A stretch of 64,000 bases of DNA. Origin: Candidatus Saccharimonadota bacterium (GTDB lineage: Bacteria > Patescibacteriota > Saccharimonadia > Saccharimonadales > Saccharimonadaceae). The notes under the pieces were generated by a model that had not been told where the DNA came from, searched no databases, and saw only the letters and a list, made by a program, of their open reading frames with translations. The translations under genes were made by a program, and so were the position numbers. How positions within the stretch are numbered: the stretch's first letter is position 1; each line of letters begins with the position of its first letter. The DNA is taken from positions 1-64,000 of the forward strand of contig JAFZSN010000011.1 in the NCBI GenBank assembly GCA_017619315.1, given 5' to 3'. Shown here piece by piece: positions 7,960-16,914 of this stretch.

Positions 7960-8111
7960 GAAAAAAAACCCCAGGGTTACCCCTGGGGTTAAAAAGGAAG
8001 AAACGATTCTCTTCATCGTACGACATGTCGCTGGGAAAGTAACACGGACCATGAAAAGAATGGAGTTAGATATTGTCTAAAGAGCTTTTAAAGGGTCAAA
8101 ATAACCCCCGT
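7960..8111 (-). ncRNA. Small RNA F, about 150 nt, unidentified
   Basis: TTGACT, a 16-nt spacer and TATAAT (8118-8145) start a short minus-strand unit with no ORF. It ends at the strong terminator AACCCCAGG/CCTGGGGTT (7967-7990). It contains an early GGGT/ACCC hairpin, a CGACATGTCG palindrome and a GAAGAGAATCGTTTCTTC hairpin. The unit style resembles A-E but no long closing stem is seen. Confidence 0.55.
7967..7990 (-). terminator. Terminator of RNA F
   Basis: AACCCCAGGGGTAACCCTGGGGTT hairpin followed by TTTTTT on the minus strand. fusA transcription starts just downstream. Confidence 0.85.
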
Positions 8112-8194
8112 ATCAATATTATATCACACTCTGATAAAAAGTCAAGATGTTTTTGCTTTTTTTGTCTGGGTGCGGCCGCCTTGCTCGCAAACAA

Positions 8195-8223
8195 AAAAGC
8201 GAACCTCTTTAAGGGCTCGCTTT
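8195..8223 (-). terminator. Terminator after the OB-like protein gene
   Basis: The minus-strand hairpin AAAGCGAGCC/GGTTCGCTTT is followed by TTTTG. Confidence 0.8.
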
Positions 8224-8234
8224 TCTGGGCTAGA

Positions 8235-8723
8235 TTACTCTTTTACTTCGACCTTCTCTGCAATAGTCTCGATATAGAAAGACAATGCCGTATTTGGATC
8301 TTCAATTACCTTACCGGTAATCACGACGTGGTCGCCTTCCTTCGGATAAGCAGAAGTGTCTGCGCCTTCAATTACGAACTTCGTGCCGATCTTCTTGGTG
8401 CCACCTTCGTTTTCCTGGACGATACTATAAGTGGTACCTGGCTTTGATACTAGCCCGTCAATCTTCACAACCTTTCCGGTTTTTTCGCCATTCTGGATGC
8501 TCTTTGACAAAGTTTGCATAGCATCAAAATCACCGAAAGCAATAGTTTCGTCAACATTCGCTAAATCTGCAGCGCTGAGCCCAGTCGTTTGCGAAGTGCC
8601 ACCACCGCCATTCCCACCGTTGTCAGCCTTGTTATTATTTGCAATAATCACCCCTACAATCACCGCAACCACAACGATCACCGCGGCAATGCCTACGCAT
8701 AGACCAGTTTTGTTTTTTGCCAT
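8235..8723 (-). CDS. Membrane-anchored extracytoplasmic protein, possible OB-fold (162 aa)
   Basis: An N-terminal transmembrane anchor (CVGIAAVIVVVAVIVGVIIA, about residues 8-27) is followed by a Gly/Asn/Thr linker. A C-terminal domain of about 100 aa carries GKVVKIDGLVSKPGTTYSIVQ and EGDHVVITGKVIEDP. This beta-strand pattern resembles bacterial OB-fold 'tRNA_anti-like' domains, so a nucleic-acid or ligand-binding role outside the membrane is possible but not shown. It has ribosome-binding site AAGGAGG and a TAAAAT box upstream. It lies downstream of gatB with its own promoter. Confidence 0.55.
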   Translation of the reverse strand: MAKNKTGLCVGIAAVIVVVAVIVGVIIANNNKADNGGNGGGGTSQTTGLSAADLANVDETIAFGDFDAMQTLSKSIQNGEKTGKVVKIDGLVSKPGTTYSIVQENEGGTKKIGTKFVIEGADTSAYPKEGDHVVITGKVIEDPNTALSFYIETIAEKVEVKE

Positions 8724-8774
8724 AAAACCTCCTTGTGTTAGTATATCTTTATTTTACCATACAATGGCAATAAA

Positions 8775-10187
8775 CTAGCTTAGCTTTTTTCGCAAAATAT
8801 CTTGGACTGCAGATGGATTAGCCTTGCCGTGGGATTCTTTCATCACCTGCCCCACTAGGAACCCTAAGACTTTTTCCTGTCCAGCTTTGAAATCTTCTTG
8901 CGCCTTGGCCGTCTCCGGCTTAGCTAATACGGTGTCGACGATTTTTTCGAGCGCGCCCAGATCGTTTTCTTGGATCAAGCCAAGCTCCTTAGCGATGTTC
9001 TTCGCGCCTCTTCCCTTCATTTGTGGGTCAAATAGTCTTAGGAATACCTCTTTTGTAGCAGTAGAGGATAGTTCCTTCTTCTCGTTCATCGAAGAGAGTT
9101 CATTAAGATCGGCCGCACTCGGCAAATCATTCAAATACTCCGCCGACTTCTCTTCGGCAAGAAGTACCGAAGCAAACAGATTAGAGACACTCTTTACATA
9201 TTTGTTATCAATTTCCTTCAATTTCTGCATCAAACTTGGATAATCTAGCAAGATTTCCAAAATATCCTCAGCGATCACGCCACCAAACGCCTCGCGGTAA
9301 TCTTTTGGCATTAAAGGAAGCTTTGCTGACTCCTCATCGATAAACTCTGCACTGAGGTTAATCGGTGGCAAATCTGGCTCCGGCATGTAGCGGTAGTCCT
9401 TGGCCTCCTCCTTAGAACGCTGTCCGGTAGTTTCACCCTTGGCATCATTCCAACCGCGCGTCTCCTGGACAACCTTTTTGCCAGCATCGAGCAATTTGCT
9501 TTGGCGCTTAATTTCGTATTCCACGGCGCGCTCGACACTTCTAAATGAGTTCAAGTTCTTTACTTCTGCCCTGGTCCCGAGCTCTTTCGCACCCTCTGCT
9601 GCGATCGAGATGTTGACATCGAACCGCATGTTCCCATTGTACAGATCGCCATTGGTCACCTCGGCGTAGCACATTAATCTCCAAAGCTCTTTACAATAAT
9701 CATGCGCATCCTTAGCTGAGTGGATATCCGGCATCGACACGATTTCGATCAAAGGTGTATCAACACGGTTCAAATCTACCAATGAATAAGTATCAAAATG
9801 CGTCAACTTGCCGGCATCACCTTCGAGGTGAGCGTGCTCAATACGGACCTTGGTCCCAGACGGGAGTTCCACGAAACCTTCGCCGATAATAGGCTCATAA
9901 AACTGTGTAATCTGATAACCTTTAGGCGAATCTGGGTAAAAATAATGTTTACGGTCAAAGCGCGAATGGGCGTTTATTTCGCAGTTCATTGCACGCCCGG
10001 CCAAAATTGCCATCTTGATCGCTTCGCCATTCAACCTCGGCAACATCCCAGGGAGCGCATAACAAACAGGCGAGACACAGGAATTTGGCTCTTTGTCCTT
10101 GGCGTCGTTGTCTACCTCAGAAAATAACTTCGTTTTGGTGCAAAGTTGTACGTGACATTCTATTCCGATCGTAGGTAAATATTTCAT
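8775..10187 (-). CDS. gatB: Aspartyl/glutamyl-tRNA amidotransferase subunit B
   Basis: A 470-aa kinase/tRNA-binding subunit of GatCAB, which converts Asp-tRNA(Asn) or Glu-tRNA(Gln) to Asn-/Gln-tRNA. The family start is IGIECHVQLCTKTKLF, with SRFDRKHYFYPDSPKGYQITQ in the catalytic cradle. The C-terminal YqeY-like tail has LGFLVGQVMKESHGKANP. The ATG overlaps the stop of the preceding small gene by 4 nt (ATGA), so translation is coupled. Its presence implies indirect Asn and/or Gln charging. Confidence 0.97.
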   Translation of the reverse strand: MKYLPTIGIECHVQLCTKTKLFSEVDNDAKDKEPNSCVSPVCYALPGMLPRLNGEAIKMAILAGRAMNCEINAHSRFDRKHYFYPDSPKGYQITQFYEPIIGEGFVELPSGTKVRIEHAHLEGDAGKLTHFDTYSLVDLNRVDTPLIEIVSMPDIHSAKDAHDYCKELWRLMCYAEVTNGDLYNGNMRFDVNISIAAEGAKELGTRAEVKNLNSFRSVERAVEYEIKRQSKLLDAGKKVVQETRGWNDAKGETTGQRSKEEAKDYRYMPEPDLPPINLSAEFIDEESAKLPLMPKDYREAFGGVIAEDILEILLDYPSLMQKLKEIDNKYVKSVSNLFASVLLAEEKSAEYLNDLPSAADLNELSSMNEKKELSSTATKEVFLRLFDPQMKGRGAKNIAKELGLIQENDLGALEKIVDTVLAKPETAKAQEDFKAGQEKVLGFLVGQVMKESHGKANPSAVQDILRKKLS

Positions 10188-10606
10188 ATTGCTCCTAAAT
10201 CCTTTAACGCTTGTTTGTAAATCGCAAGAGCGTTTGACGCTTGTTTGTATCCAATCTCAAAATCGGCTTCGTGCGCGATGGCGTTACGTAGCTTATGGGC
10301 TCGCCAAACTGCATTTATGTCGCTAAATTTATCGCCGGCGCGCTTTAATCTATCACCCATGGTCTTACCAGGAATACCTGCTTCAATCATAGCTCTGTCG
10401 AGTAATTTATCTCCATTGATAATCGTCGTAATGTAACTCGAGGTGTTCTCTTTTTTGAGACTGTTTTCGATTTCGAGAAACCTCGTCTGATACTGCTCAA
10501 CATTAAAATGGTGTTTACGCTTGCCGGTCAGAAGTACCGCCACAAAAACTAGTGCCACCACTATAAAAATCGCAATATAAAGCGTTACTACTCCGCCGTC
10601 CATCAT
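10184..10606 (-). CDS. Small membrane-anchored protein inside the gat operon (140 aa)
   Basis: Not a Gat subunit. An N-terminal transmembrane helix (VVTLYIAIFIVVALVFVAVLLTG, about residues 5-27) precedes a helical cytoplasmic domain with MIEAGIPGKTMGDRLKRAGDKFSDINAVWRAHKLRNAIAHE. The RNAIAHE run resembles HEPN-type 'RN..aH' motifs, but a HEPN call is tentative. Both ends overlap gatA and gatB by ATGA, and the ribosome-binding site AAGGAG lies inside gatA. Confidence 0.6.
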   Translation of the reverse strand: MMDGGVVTLYIAIFIVVALVFVAVLLTGKRKHHFNVEQYQTRFLEIENSLKKENTSSYITTIINGDKLLDRAMIEAGIPGKTMGDRLKRAGDKFSDINAVWRAHKLRNAIAHEADFEIGYKQASNALAIYKQALKDLGAI

Positions 10607-12102
10607 GCTAACTCCTTACTAAATTCAATTAATGCCTTATCACTGCGCCTTGGACCAACCAACTGTAAGCCAACTGCGAGCCCATCCTTAGTCTCGCCGG
10701 CCGGGATCGTAAGCCCTGGCACACCAGCCAGGTTGAGAGAAACGCTCATCACATCTTCAAGATACATCGCTACCGGGTCGTTAACTTTCTCGCCTAGCTT
10801 GAAGGCTGGATTTGGCGATACTGGCGTCAAGATGAAGTCACATTTCGAGAAGGCCTTCTCGTATTCGTTAATAATCAAAGTTCTCGCCTTAGCTGCTTTC
10901 AAGAAATATGCATCATAAAATCCAGATGAAAGCACAAAGTTCCCAATCATGATGCGGCGCTTATTCTCAGGCATAAACCCTTCAAAACGCGTGTTGTAGT
11001 ACAAAGAATCAAGATCGTCAGATTTCTCCGAGCGGAAGCCATAGCGCACACCGTCATATCTCGAAAGATTACTAGCAACTTCGGCTGGTACGATGATATA
11101 GTATGCAGCCAAACCATATTTAAGAGCCGGCATTTCAAGCTCCACGATCTCGTGGCCCTTAGACTTCAAAAGCTCAATCTTATTCTTCAATGCTTCGCGG
11201 ATATCCGAATCTACTGACTCGTTGTCAAAGTCTTTTATAATGCCAACTCGGACGCGTGCATTAGATGATTCGAGACCGTCCGCGACAACGGGAGCGGATT
11301 GAGCGCCGGAGCCCCGTAACGACCGCCCCTTGGGACGCGGACGACCTATGGTCGACGGGCGCGAAGGCGCGTGTCGAGAATTATCTAATGACGCGTCCGT
11401 GGCATTGTAATAATCTGGCAACGTCGTCATATCCTTCGGATCTTGCCCCGAAGCAATGCTCATTAAGAGGTCCATGTCGTCTGGAGTCTTAGTGAAGAAG
11501 CCAATACAATCCGTCGATGATGCCATTGCGACGACGCCATAACGCGAAATGCAGCCATAAGTTGGCTTCAGTCCATAAACACCATTAAACGATGCTGGTT
11601 GACGAATCGAGCCACCAGTATCAGTTCCGGTTGCAAATTCTACGATATCAAGCGCCACCGCCACCGCAGAGCCGCCCGATGAGCCACCGGCCACTCTTTT
11701 CTTGTCGCGCGAGTTCAATGTCGGACCGAAGTAAGAGTTCTCGGTCGAAGATCCATGCGCGAATGCGTCCAAGTTAGTGCGCCCAATCATAATCGCGCCT
11801 TCTGCCTCTAGTTTAGCGACTGCGGTAGCCGTAATTGGGCTAACAAATCCCTCCAAAATATGTGCCGAAGCCGTCGTTTCGCCTTCTGGCGACAAGAAAT
11901 TGTCTTTTAAAGCATACGGCACGCCGGCTAGCTTCCCGACTTTCTCACCTTTTTTAATTCGCGCGTCAATTTCGCGAGCCTTCTTAAGAGCGCCTTCTTC
12001 ATTCAAAAACGTAAAAATATTATACTCGGCGTATTTCTTTGCCTTTTCCAGCGCATCCCTTACGAGTTTCTCGGCACTCGTGCTCTTATCTGCTATTTTC
12101 AT
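10603..12102 (-). CDS. gatA: Aspartyl/glutamyl-tRNA amidotransferase subunit A
   Basis: A 499-aa amidase-signature subunit that releases ammonia from Gln or Asn. Catalytic Lys lies in PYALKDN, the cis-Ser in GGSSGGSA, and the nucleophile region is GTDTGGSIRQPA. The oddity is an Arg/Ser/Pro-rich insertion of about 45 residues (about 238-282), between YYNATDA and RVRVGIIKDF, where the family joins directly. That insertion is encoded by a palindromic DNA element. The rest of the protein reads as intact. It overlaps gatC by 4 nt. Confidence 0.95.
   Translation of the reverse strand: MKIADKSTSAEKLVRDALEKAKKYAEYNIFTFLNEEGALKKAREIDARIKKGEKVGKLAGVPYALKDNFLSPEGETTASAHILEGFVSPITATAVAKLEAEGAIMIGRTNLDAFAHGSSTENSYFGPTLNSRDKKRVAGGSSGGSAVAVALDIVEFATGTDTGGSIRQPASFNGVYGLKPTYGCISRYGVVAMASSTDCIGFFTKTPDDMDLLMSIASGQDPKDMTTLPDYYNATDASLDNSRHAPSRPSTIGRPRPKGRSLRGSGAQSAPVVADGLESSNARVRVGIIKDFDNESVDSDIREALKNKIELLKSKGHEIVELEMPALKYGLAAYYIIVPAEVASNLSRYDGVRYGFRSEKSDDLDSLYYNTRFEGFMPENKRRIMIGNFVLSSGFYDAYFLKAAKARTLIINEYEKAFSKCDFILTPVSPNPAFKLGEKVNDPVAMYLEDVMSVSLNLAGVPGLTIPAGETKDGLAVGLQLVGPRRSDKALIEFSKELA
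11251..11398. repeat. Palindromic insertion element inside gatA, in frame
   Basis: A block of about 148 bp with imperfect inverted termini: GACGCGTGCATTAGATGATT at the left and AATTATCTAATGACGCGTC at the right, reverse complements apart from a few bases. The interior is G/C-rich and encodes a low-complexity Arg-rich insert without breaking the frame. The properties resemble Rickettsia palindromic elements, which insert in frame in protein genes. I see no second copy in this window. Confidence 0.55.
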
Positions 12103-12386
12103 AATACTTTTGGAACCTTTATTTGATTATCTTTTTCATTTTTAGTAAGCGCCAGAAGCTGCTCACGCGTAGCGTCTTGTGGCAAAATCTCATCATCCCT
12201 CCAAATATTCTCCATCTCAAACACCTGATAAGTGGGCTGGATATCAGAAGTATCTAACTCATCGAGCTGAGAAATATAACCAATAATCTCTTTCAAATCT
12301 CCACCCAGAGACTCAGTCTCTTTCTCATCCAAAGCAAACTCCGACAAATCGGCAAGATGTAAAATATCCTCGCGTTTTATTTCCAT
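12099..12386 (-). CDS. gatC: Aspartyl/glutamyl-tRNA amidotransferase subunit C
   Basis: A 95-aa stabilising subunit of GatCAB. It starts IKREDILHLADLSEFALDEKE and continues with the typical LKEIIGYISQLDELDTSDIQPTY segment. First gene of gatC-gatA-membrane protein-gatB, all joined by 4-nt overlaps. A TATAAT box lies 10 nt before the ATG, so the leader is at most a few nucleotides. Confidence 0.93.
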   Translation of the reverse strand: MEIKREDILHLADLSEFALDEKETESLGGDLKEIIGYISQLDELDTSDIQPTYQVFEMENIWRDDEILPQDATREQLLALTKNEKDNQIKVPKVL

Positions 12387-12406
12387 AACATTAATAATTA
12401 TAGCAT

Positions 12407-14047
12407 CTATTTGACGTTCTTAAAGAGTTTTTTCTTGATAAAATCAAAAATCGGCTTAGATTCTTTGAGATTCAAGAAATAACTTGCCAAAAGATATGCG
12501 ATAATCGAAACGAAGGAAATTAATAGAAACTTAGGAATTGTAATTACGAGCGAATTATCGGTTGCCATCAAAGGCACAAATTTCGTCATAGAGAACGCGA
12601 CACAGCCAGTAATGACGGTCGCAATTAGCATTCTGATCATCCCCTGCCAAAAAGCCTTATCGAGTAGCGCCCCCTTAGAGCGCCGCTGCAAGATCGCAAG
12701 CAGGATGATAATCTCAAACACTGCGCCAATTGATTGTGCGATGCCTAGCCCATCAACGCCCCAGCCAAGTATCGAGAAAATGACCATCAGCCCAATAGTT
12801 GAACCAATTGCCACTATCGATACTAGAAACGGCGTCTTTGTATCCTGGTAGGCATAGAACCCACGCGACGCAATATGGAATACCGATTTTGCGAATATCG
12901 CAATACATAAAGTACCAAGAATTGAGGAGATCGTGCCGTTACTATCATTGTTACCAATGTTTGAAATAAAGCTCGTCACATAACCGCGCCCAAAGAATGC
13001 AATAATCGAAATTGGCAAAGCAATCCAAATAATCATTCTAAGTGCTTGCCTAAAAGTGTCGTTAAATTTACGTTTGTCGCCATTACCCAGCTCTTCAGTT
13101 AATTTCGGGAAAAACGCCGTCGAGATCGCCACCCCAACCAAGCTAACTGGTACAGTATGAAGCGTCGTGGCCTGGTCAAACGAACGGACTGCCCCGGCCC
13201 CCATTCTGGAAGAAAGGTTTGTACTTACAAGAGCATTCACATAATCAATTCCCTGGTCCAAAGAGCGCGGTGGCAAGAGCCTTAGAATAGTTCTGAAACC
13301 TTGATTCCGCCAGTAAATCTTGAAAACATAGTCAAAGCCGAGCCCGAATAGCCCGATCAAAGAAACGATTAACTGCATTATTGCACCAAGAATCACACCG
13401 AGCGCCACGCCCATGATGCCACCTTCGAAAATCTGTACTCCAAAGAGATTAATCCCGCCTGTGAAACAAGTAATACCAATAATAATACCTATATTATATA
13501 TAGCAGGCGCAAATGCGTAAAAGATAAAGCGCCCTACTGCCTGCTGCATAGAAGTGAGAACCGTCGCAATACTAAACAGGAACGGATTAATTGCAATCAC
13601 GCGTGTCATATTTATAGCGAGCACCATACCAGATTCATCTAGCCCCGGGCTCACTACGTAGCGAATCAATGGGTCTGCAAAAATCATAATCAGAACGCTA
13701 GCTACCAAGGTTAAAAGCGCCAACAAATTAATTAAGCTAGAAGACATTTCCCAGGCCGACTTCTTGTTACCAGTAGCAAGTCTTTGGTTAAATACCGGAA
13801 TAAATGATACGGCGAGAGCCCCAGAAGTTAAAATGAAAAACATAAAATCAGGAATCGTGAAAGCTGCCGTATAGGCATCGATCCCGGTTGGATAAGTCCC
13901 GAGATAATAAGAGTTCAAAAGCCGGTCGCGGAACAGCCCAAGTAACGCCGAAATTAGCGTCGAGGAAGCCAAAACAATAGCTGCCGATTTCACAGACAAC
14001 TTCATATTGGCCAGTGCCACCACGGACTTAAACTTAAATTTTCTCAT
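12407..14047 (-). CDS. murJ: Lipid II flippase MurJ
   Basis: A 546-aa polytopic MVIN/MATE-type protein that moves lipid II across the membrane. There are about 14 hydrophobic segments. The N-terminus has SALLGLFRDRLLNSYYLG, and mid-protein VSLVGVAISTAFFPKLTE and GRGYVTSFIS. It is divergent from the class A PBP across a 67-bp region with overlapping promoters, so flippase and polymerase are probably expressed together. On the minus strand TTATAT lies 6 nt before the ATG, so a leaderless transcript is plausible. Confidence 0.93.
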   Translation of the reverse strand: MRKFKFKSVVALANMKLSVKSAAIVLASSTLISALLGLFRDRLLNSYYLGTYPTGIDAYTAAFTIPDFMFFILTSGALAVSFIPVFNQRLATGNKKSAWEMSSSLINLLALLTLVASVLIMIFADPLIRYVVSPGLDESGMVLAINMTRVIAINPFLFSIATVLTSMQQAVGRFIFYAFAPAIYNIGIIIGITCFTGGINLFGVQIFEGGIMGVALGVILGAIMQLIVSLIGLFGLGFDYVFKIYWRNQGFRTILRLLPPRSLDQGIDYVNALVSTNLSSRMGAGAVRSFDQATTLHTVPVSLVGVAISTAFFPKLTEELGNGDKRKFNDTFRQALRMIIWIALPISIIAFFGRGYVTSFISNIGNNDSNGTISSILGTLCIAIFAKSVFHIASRGFYAYQDTKTPFLVSIVAIGSTIGLMVIFSILGWGVDGLGIAQSIGAVFEIIILLAILQRRSKGALLDKAFWQGMIRMLIATVITGCVAFSMTKFVPLMATDNSLVITIPKFLLISFVSIIAYLLASYFLNLKESKPIFDFIKKKLFKNVK

Positions 14048-14114
14048 TTATGTATATAATAATATCACACATTAAATATTTATGTTTTTTAAAACATAGT
14101 GTATAATATATTAT

Positions 14115-16868
14115 ATGACTAAAAAGAAATCTGAGGTGATTTTGCCGAAGGATACTAAGAAGTCCAATAAGACGAAATCATCTAAAAAAACTGCGAATAA
14201 GAACAAGAATATGAATCTTTACTCGAGCTTGAGTTACAAGCATCGAGCTAAGAAGGAGGCTACCGCACGTCGTCGTGCCGAAGAGCTTGCCAAGCTTCCA
14301 AAGGAGCCAGTCAAGCGCTTCTTCGCAAGACTCCATCCAAAGCGTGTTGCCAAATGGTGGTTCTCTTGGCGTGGCCAAAAAGCTATTTTAAAATTCCTAG
14401 CCGCTTGTTTCCTAATTGGCATCATCTTCATTGGTGGTCTTTTCCTTTATTACAAGAAAGATCTCGAGGAAATTCGCCTCGACGAGATGTCTATTTCTGA
14501 AACCGTAAATACTTACCTTGACCGTAATGGCGAGCTGCTTTGGAAAGATACCGGTAACGAAGACTATCGTTTGGTGGTAAGTGGCGACGATATTTCGGAT
14601 TATATGTACAAAGCCACTGTTGCTATCGAGGATAGGAACTTCTATAATCACCACGGTGTGGACTTCTTCGCTTTGATCCGTGCTACTTTGTCTACGGTAG
14701 GTGGCCATGGTGTCCAAGGTGGTTCCACTTTGACCCAGCAGCTCATCAAGCAGGTTTATTTTTCCGATGAAGCCGCTAGCGCTAACCGTGGCGGTCTTCA
14801 ACGTAAGATCAAAGAGCTAATCCTGTCCGTCGAGCTTGAGAAGATGTATTCTAAGGAAGAGATTCTTACCATGTATCTCAACCAATCTCCATATGGTGGA
14901 CGCCGTAACGGTGTAGAATCCGCTGCTCAGACTTACTTTGGCAAATCCGCTAAGGATTTAACCCTCGCAGAAGCTGCTCTTCTTGCCGCTATTCCGAACA
15001 ACCCTGCCGTTTTGAACCCATATAATATTTACGGTAATGAAATGCTAATCGAACGTCAGCATAAAGTCTTGGATGACATGGTTTCCATGGGTTATATCAC
15101 TGAAGATGAAGCCAAGGCAGCCAAAGAAGTTGCTATTCTCGATACCATTCAACCTGAGTCTAATCAATACGCTGGTATGTTGGCTCCGCACTTTGTGCTA
15201 GAAGTTAAGAAACAGCTCGAAGACAAATATGGTATCTCGACCATGCGCGCTGGCGGTTGGACCATTAAGACGACCCTTGACCTCCGTGCTCAAAAGATTG
15301 CTGAAGATGCCGTCGAGGTCGGTATGGGCTACACTTACAAGAATAAGAGCGATAACGTGGCCTTGGTTTCAGTCGACGTCGAGACTTCGCAGGTCGTAGC
15401 TATGGTTGGTTCCGCCGACTTCTTTAACCCTACATATGGCGAATTGAATGTCACTACGGATTCATTAATTGAGCCAGGTTCATCCATCAAGCCTATTCTT
15501 GATTACTCACCACTCTTCATGCAACGTGAAGGAATTAATTATGGCCCAGGCAGCATCTTGAGAGATGAAAACATCAACAGCCTTTATTGTGCTGGCTATT
15601 CAGGCAGCTGTTCCCTTACGAACGCTACTGGCCAGTTCTACGGCCCAGTCACCATTCGCTTCTCGCTCGGTCACTCTTTAAACATCGCTGCCGTAAAGGC
15701 CCTCTATATTAACGGTATTGATAATTCTCTCGAAATTGCTCACGCCCTAGGCGATACGTCTTATTGTGAAGGTCGTGAAGGCTACGGCCTTTCTATCGCA
15801 ATCGGTTCTGGTTGTGGCGTCAAGATGGTCGAGCATGCTAATGCTTACGCATCTCTAGCACGTGGCGGTTCGTACAAAGATCTAGCATACGTACTTGAGG
15901 TTAAAAATTCATCCGGCGAGACGATCGATGCTTGGACCGACACCGAAGCTACCCGCGTAGTAGATGATCAGGTTGCTTACATGGTTTCGAACATCTTGGC
16001 AGACCCAAGCGCACGCTTTGGTATTTACGCTCCAGGCGGCTCGCAGAGCTACGGCTACGTAGTTCCGGGTGTATGGACGGCCACCAAGACTGGTACCACC
16101 ACCACTACGAACTCTGCGGTTACCAAGGACTCCTTGATTGAAAGCTATTCTACTGCCGTCTCCACCTTCGTCTGGAACGGTAACCATGACGGTGCTGGTC
16201 TCTCATCCAACGCAAACGATGTAGCTAGGAACACCGTCGGTACTTACATGGAGCGTGTCCACAAGGAAGTCTACGAGCCCGATGGCCGCTGGCACTCTGG
16301 TGATCAGCCAGCTCGCCCAGCCGGTATTCAGACCCTCACCGTCAATGGTAAGACAGATATCTGGCCAAGCTGGTTCAATGCTTCAAAGAACTCTGGTGTT
16401 TCCAAAGAAACCCTCACCTTCAACCGCTATAACCATTTATTAGCAGCAGAATGTACACCTGAAGATTACAAGATCGAGGTAGAGGTTACCAAGGTTACCG
16501 ATCCTATGACCGGGAAAGATGTCTACAGCGTTCCGGAGCCATACGATCGAGACACAAGCGATACCTGTTCATATACACCGCCACAAGTATCTCTATCGAC
16601 TAGCGAGAACTACATTATCGCATCTGTCAAAAAGGGTACCAACGACATCGACGGATATACCCTCCAAGTTACCGCGAACGGCAAAACCACCGATTATAAT
16701 AATATCTCCGTGAGTGGCGATGGTAGGATAAACGGCTACACGTTGAACGGAACCGAATCCGCTATCAAACTCATGGTCTCCGATACGGCAGGTTACGTCG
16801 CTTCCACCCAGATGAACCTCACCCCGAAGTCGACGACTGACGACAAAACCAAGAAAAAGAACCAATGA
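14115..16868 (+). CDS. Class A penicillin-binding protein (transglycosylase/transpeptidase)
   Basis: A 917-aa bifunctional peptidoglycan synthase. A Lys/Arg-rich cytoplasmic tail of about 88 residues precedes one transmembrane helix (about 90-113). The GT51 domain has VAIEDRNFYNHHGVD with the catalytic Glu, GGSTLTQQL, and YLNQSPYGG. The transpeptidase has Ser in EPGSSIKPI (about 455), an SxN motif (SLN) and KTGTT (about 657). A fibronectin/Ig-like tail lies near 840-910. The ATG is 7 nt after TATAAT, so the mRNA is probably leaderless. Confidence 0.95.
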   Translation: MTKKKSEVILPKDTKKSNKTKSSKKTANKNKNMNLYSSLSYKHRAKKEATARRRAEELAKLPKEPVKRFFARLHPKRVAKWWFSWRGQKAILKFLAACFLIGIIFIGGLFLYYKKDLEEIRLDEMSISETVNTYLDRNGELLWKDTGNEDYRLVVSGDDISDYMYKATVAIEDRNFYNHHGVDFFALIRATLSTVGGHGVQGGSTLTQQLIKQVYFSDEAASANRGGLQRKIKELILSVELEKMYSKEEILTMYLNQSPYGGRRNGVESAAQTYFGKSAKDLTLAEAALLAAIPNNPAVLNPYNIYGNEMLIERQHKVLDDMVSMGYITEDEAKAAKEVAILDTIQPESNQYAGMLAPHFVLEVKKQLEDKYGISTMRAGGWTIKTTLDLRAQKIAEDAVEVGMGYTYKNKSDNVALVSVDVETSQVVAMVGSADFFNPTYGELNVTTDSLIEPGSSIKPILDYSPLFMQREGINYGPGSILRDENINSLYCAGYSGSCSLTNATGQFYGPVTIRFSLGHSLNIAAVKALYINGIDNSLEIAHALGDTSYCEGREGYGLSIAIGSGCGVKMVEHANAYASLARGGSYKDLAYVLEVKNSSGETIDAWTDTEATRVVDDQVAYMVSNILADPSARFGIYAPGGSQSYGYVVPGVWTATKTGTTTTTNSAVTKDSLIESYSTAVSTFVWNGNHDGAGLSSNANDVARNTVGTYMERVHKEVYEPDGRWHSGDQPARPAGIQTLTVNGKTDIWPSWFNASKNSGVSKETLTFNRYNHLLAAECTPEDYKIEVEVTKVTDPMTGKDVYSVPEPYDRDTSDTCSYTPPQVSLSTSENYIIASVKKGTNDIDGYTLQVTANGKTTDYNNISVSGDGRINGYTLNGTESAIKLMVSDTAGYVASTQMNLTPKSTTDDKTKKKNQ

Positions 16869-16886
16869 TAGGTAGCTTCATCTAGA

Positions 16887-16914
16887 ATAACCCCCTTAAA
16901 GGGGTTATTTTTTA
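16887..16914. terminator. Bidirectional terminator between the PBP gene and the PIN-TRAM gene
   Basis: The stem AACCCCCTT/AAGGGGTT is flanked by A/T tracts between converging genes. Confidence 0.85.
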
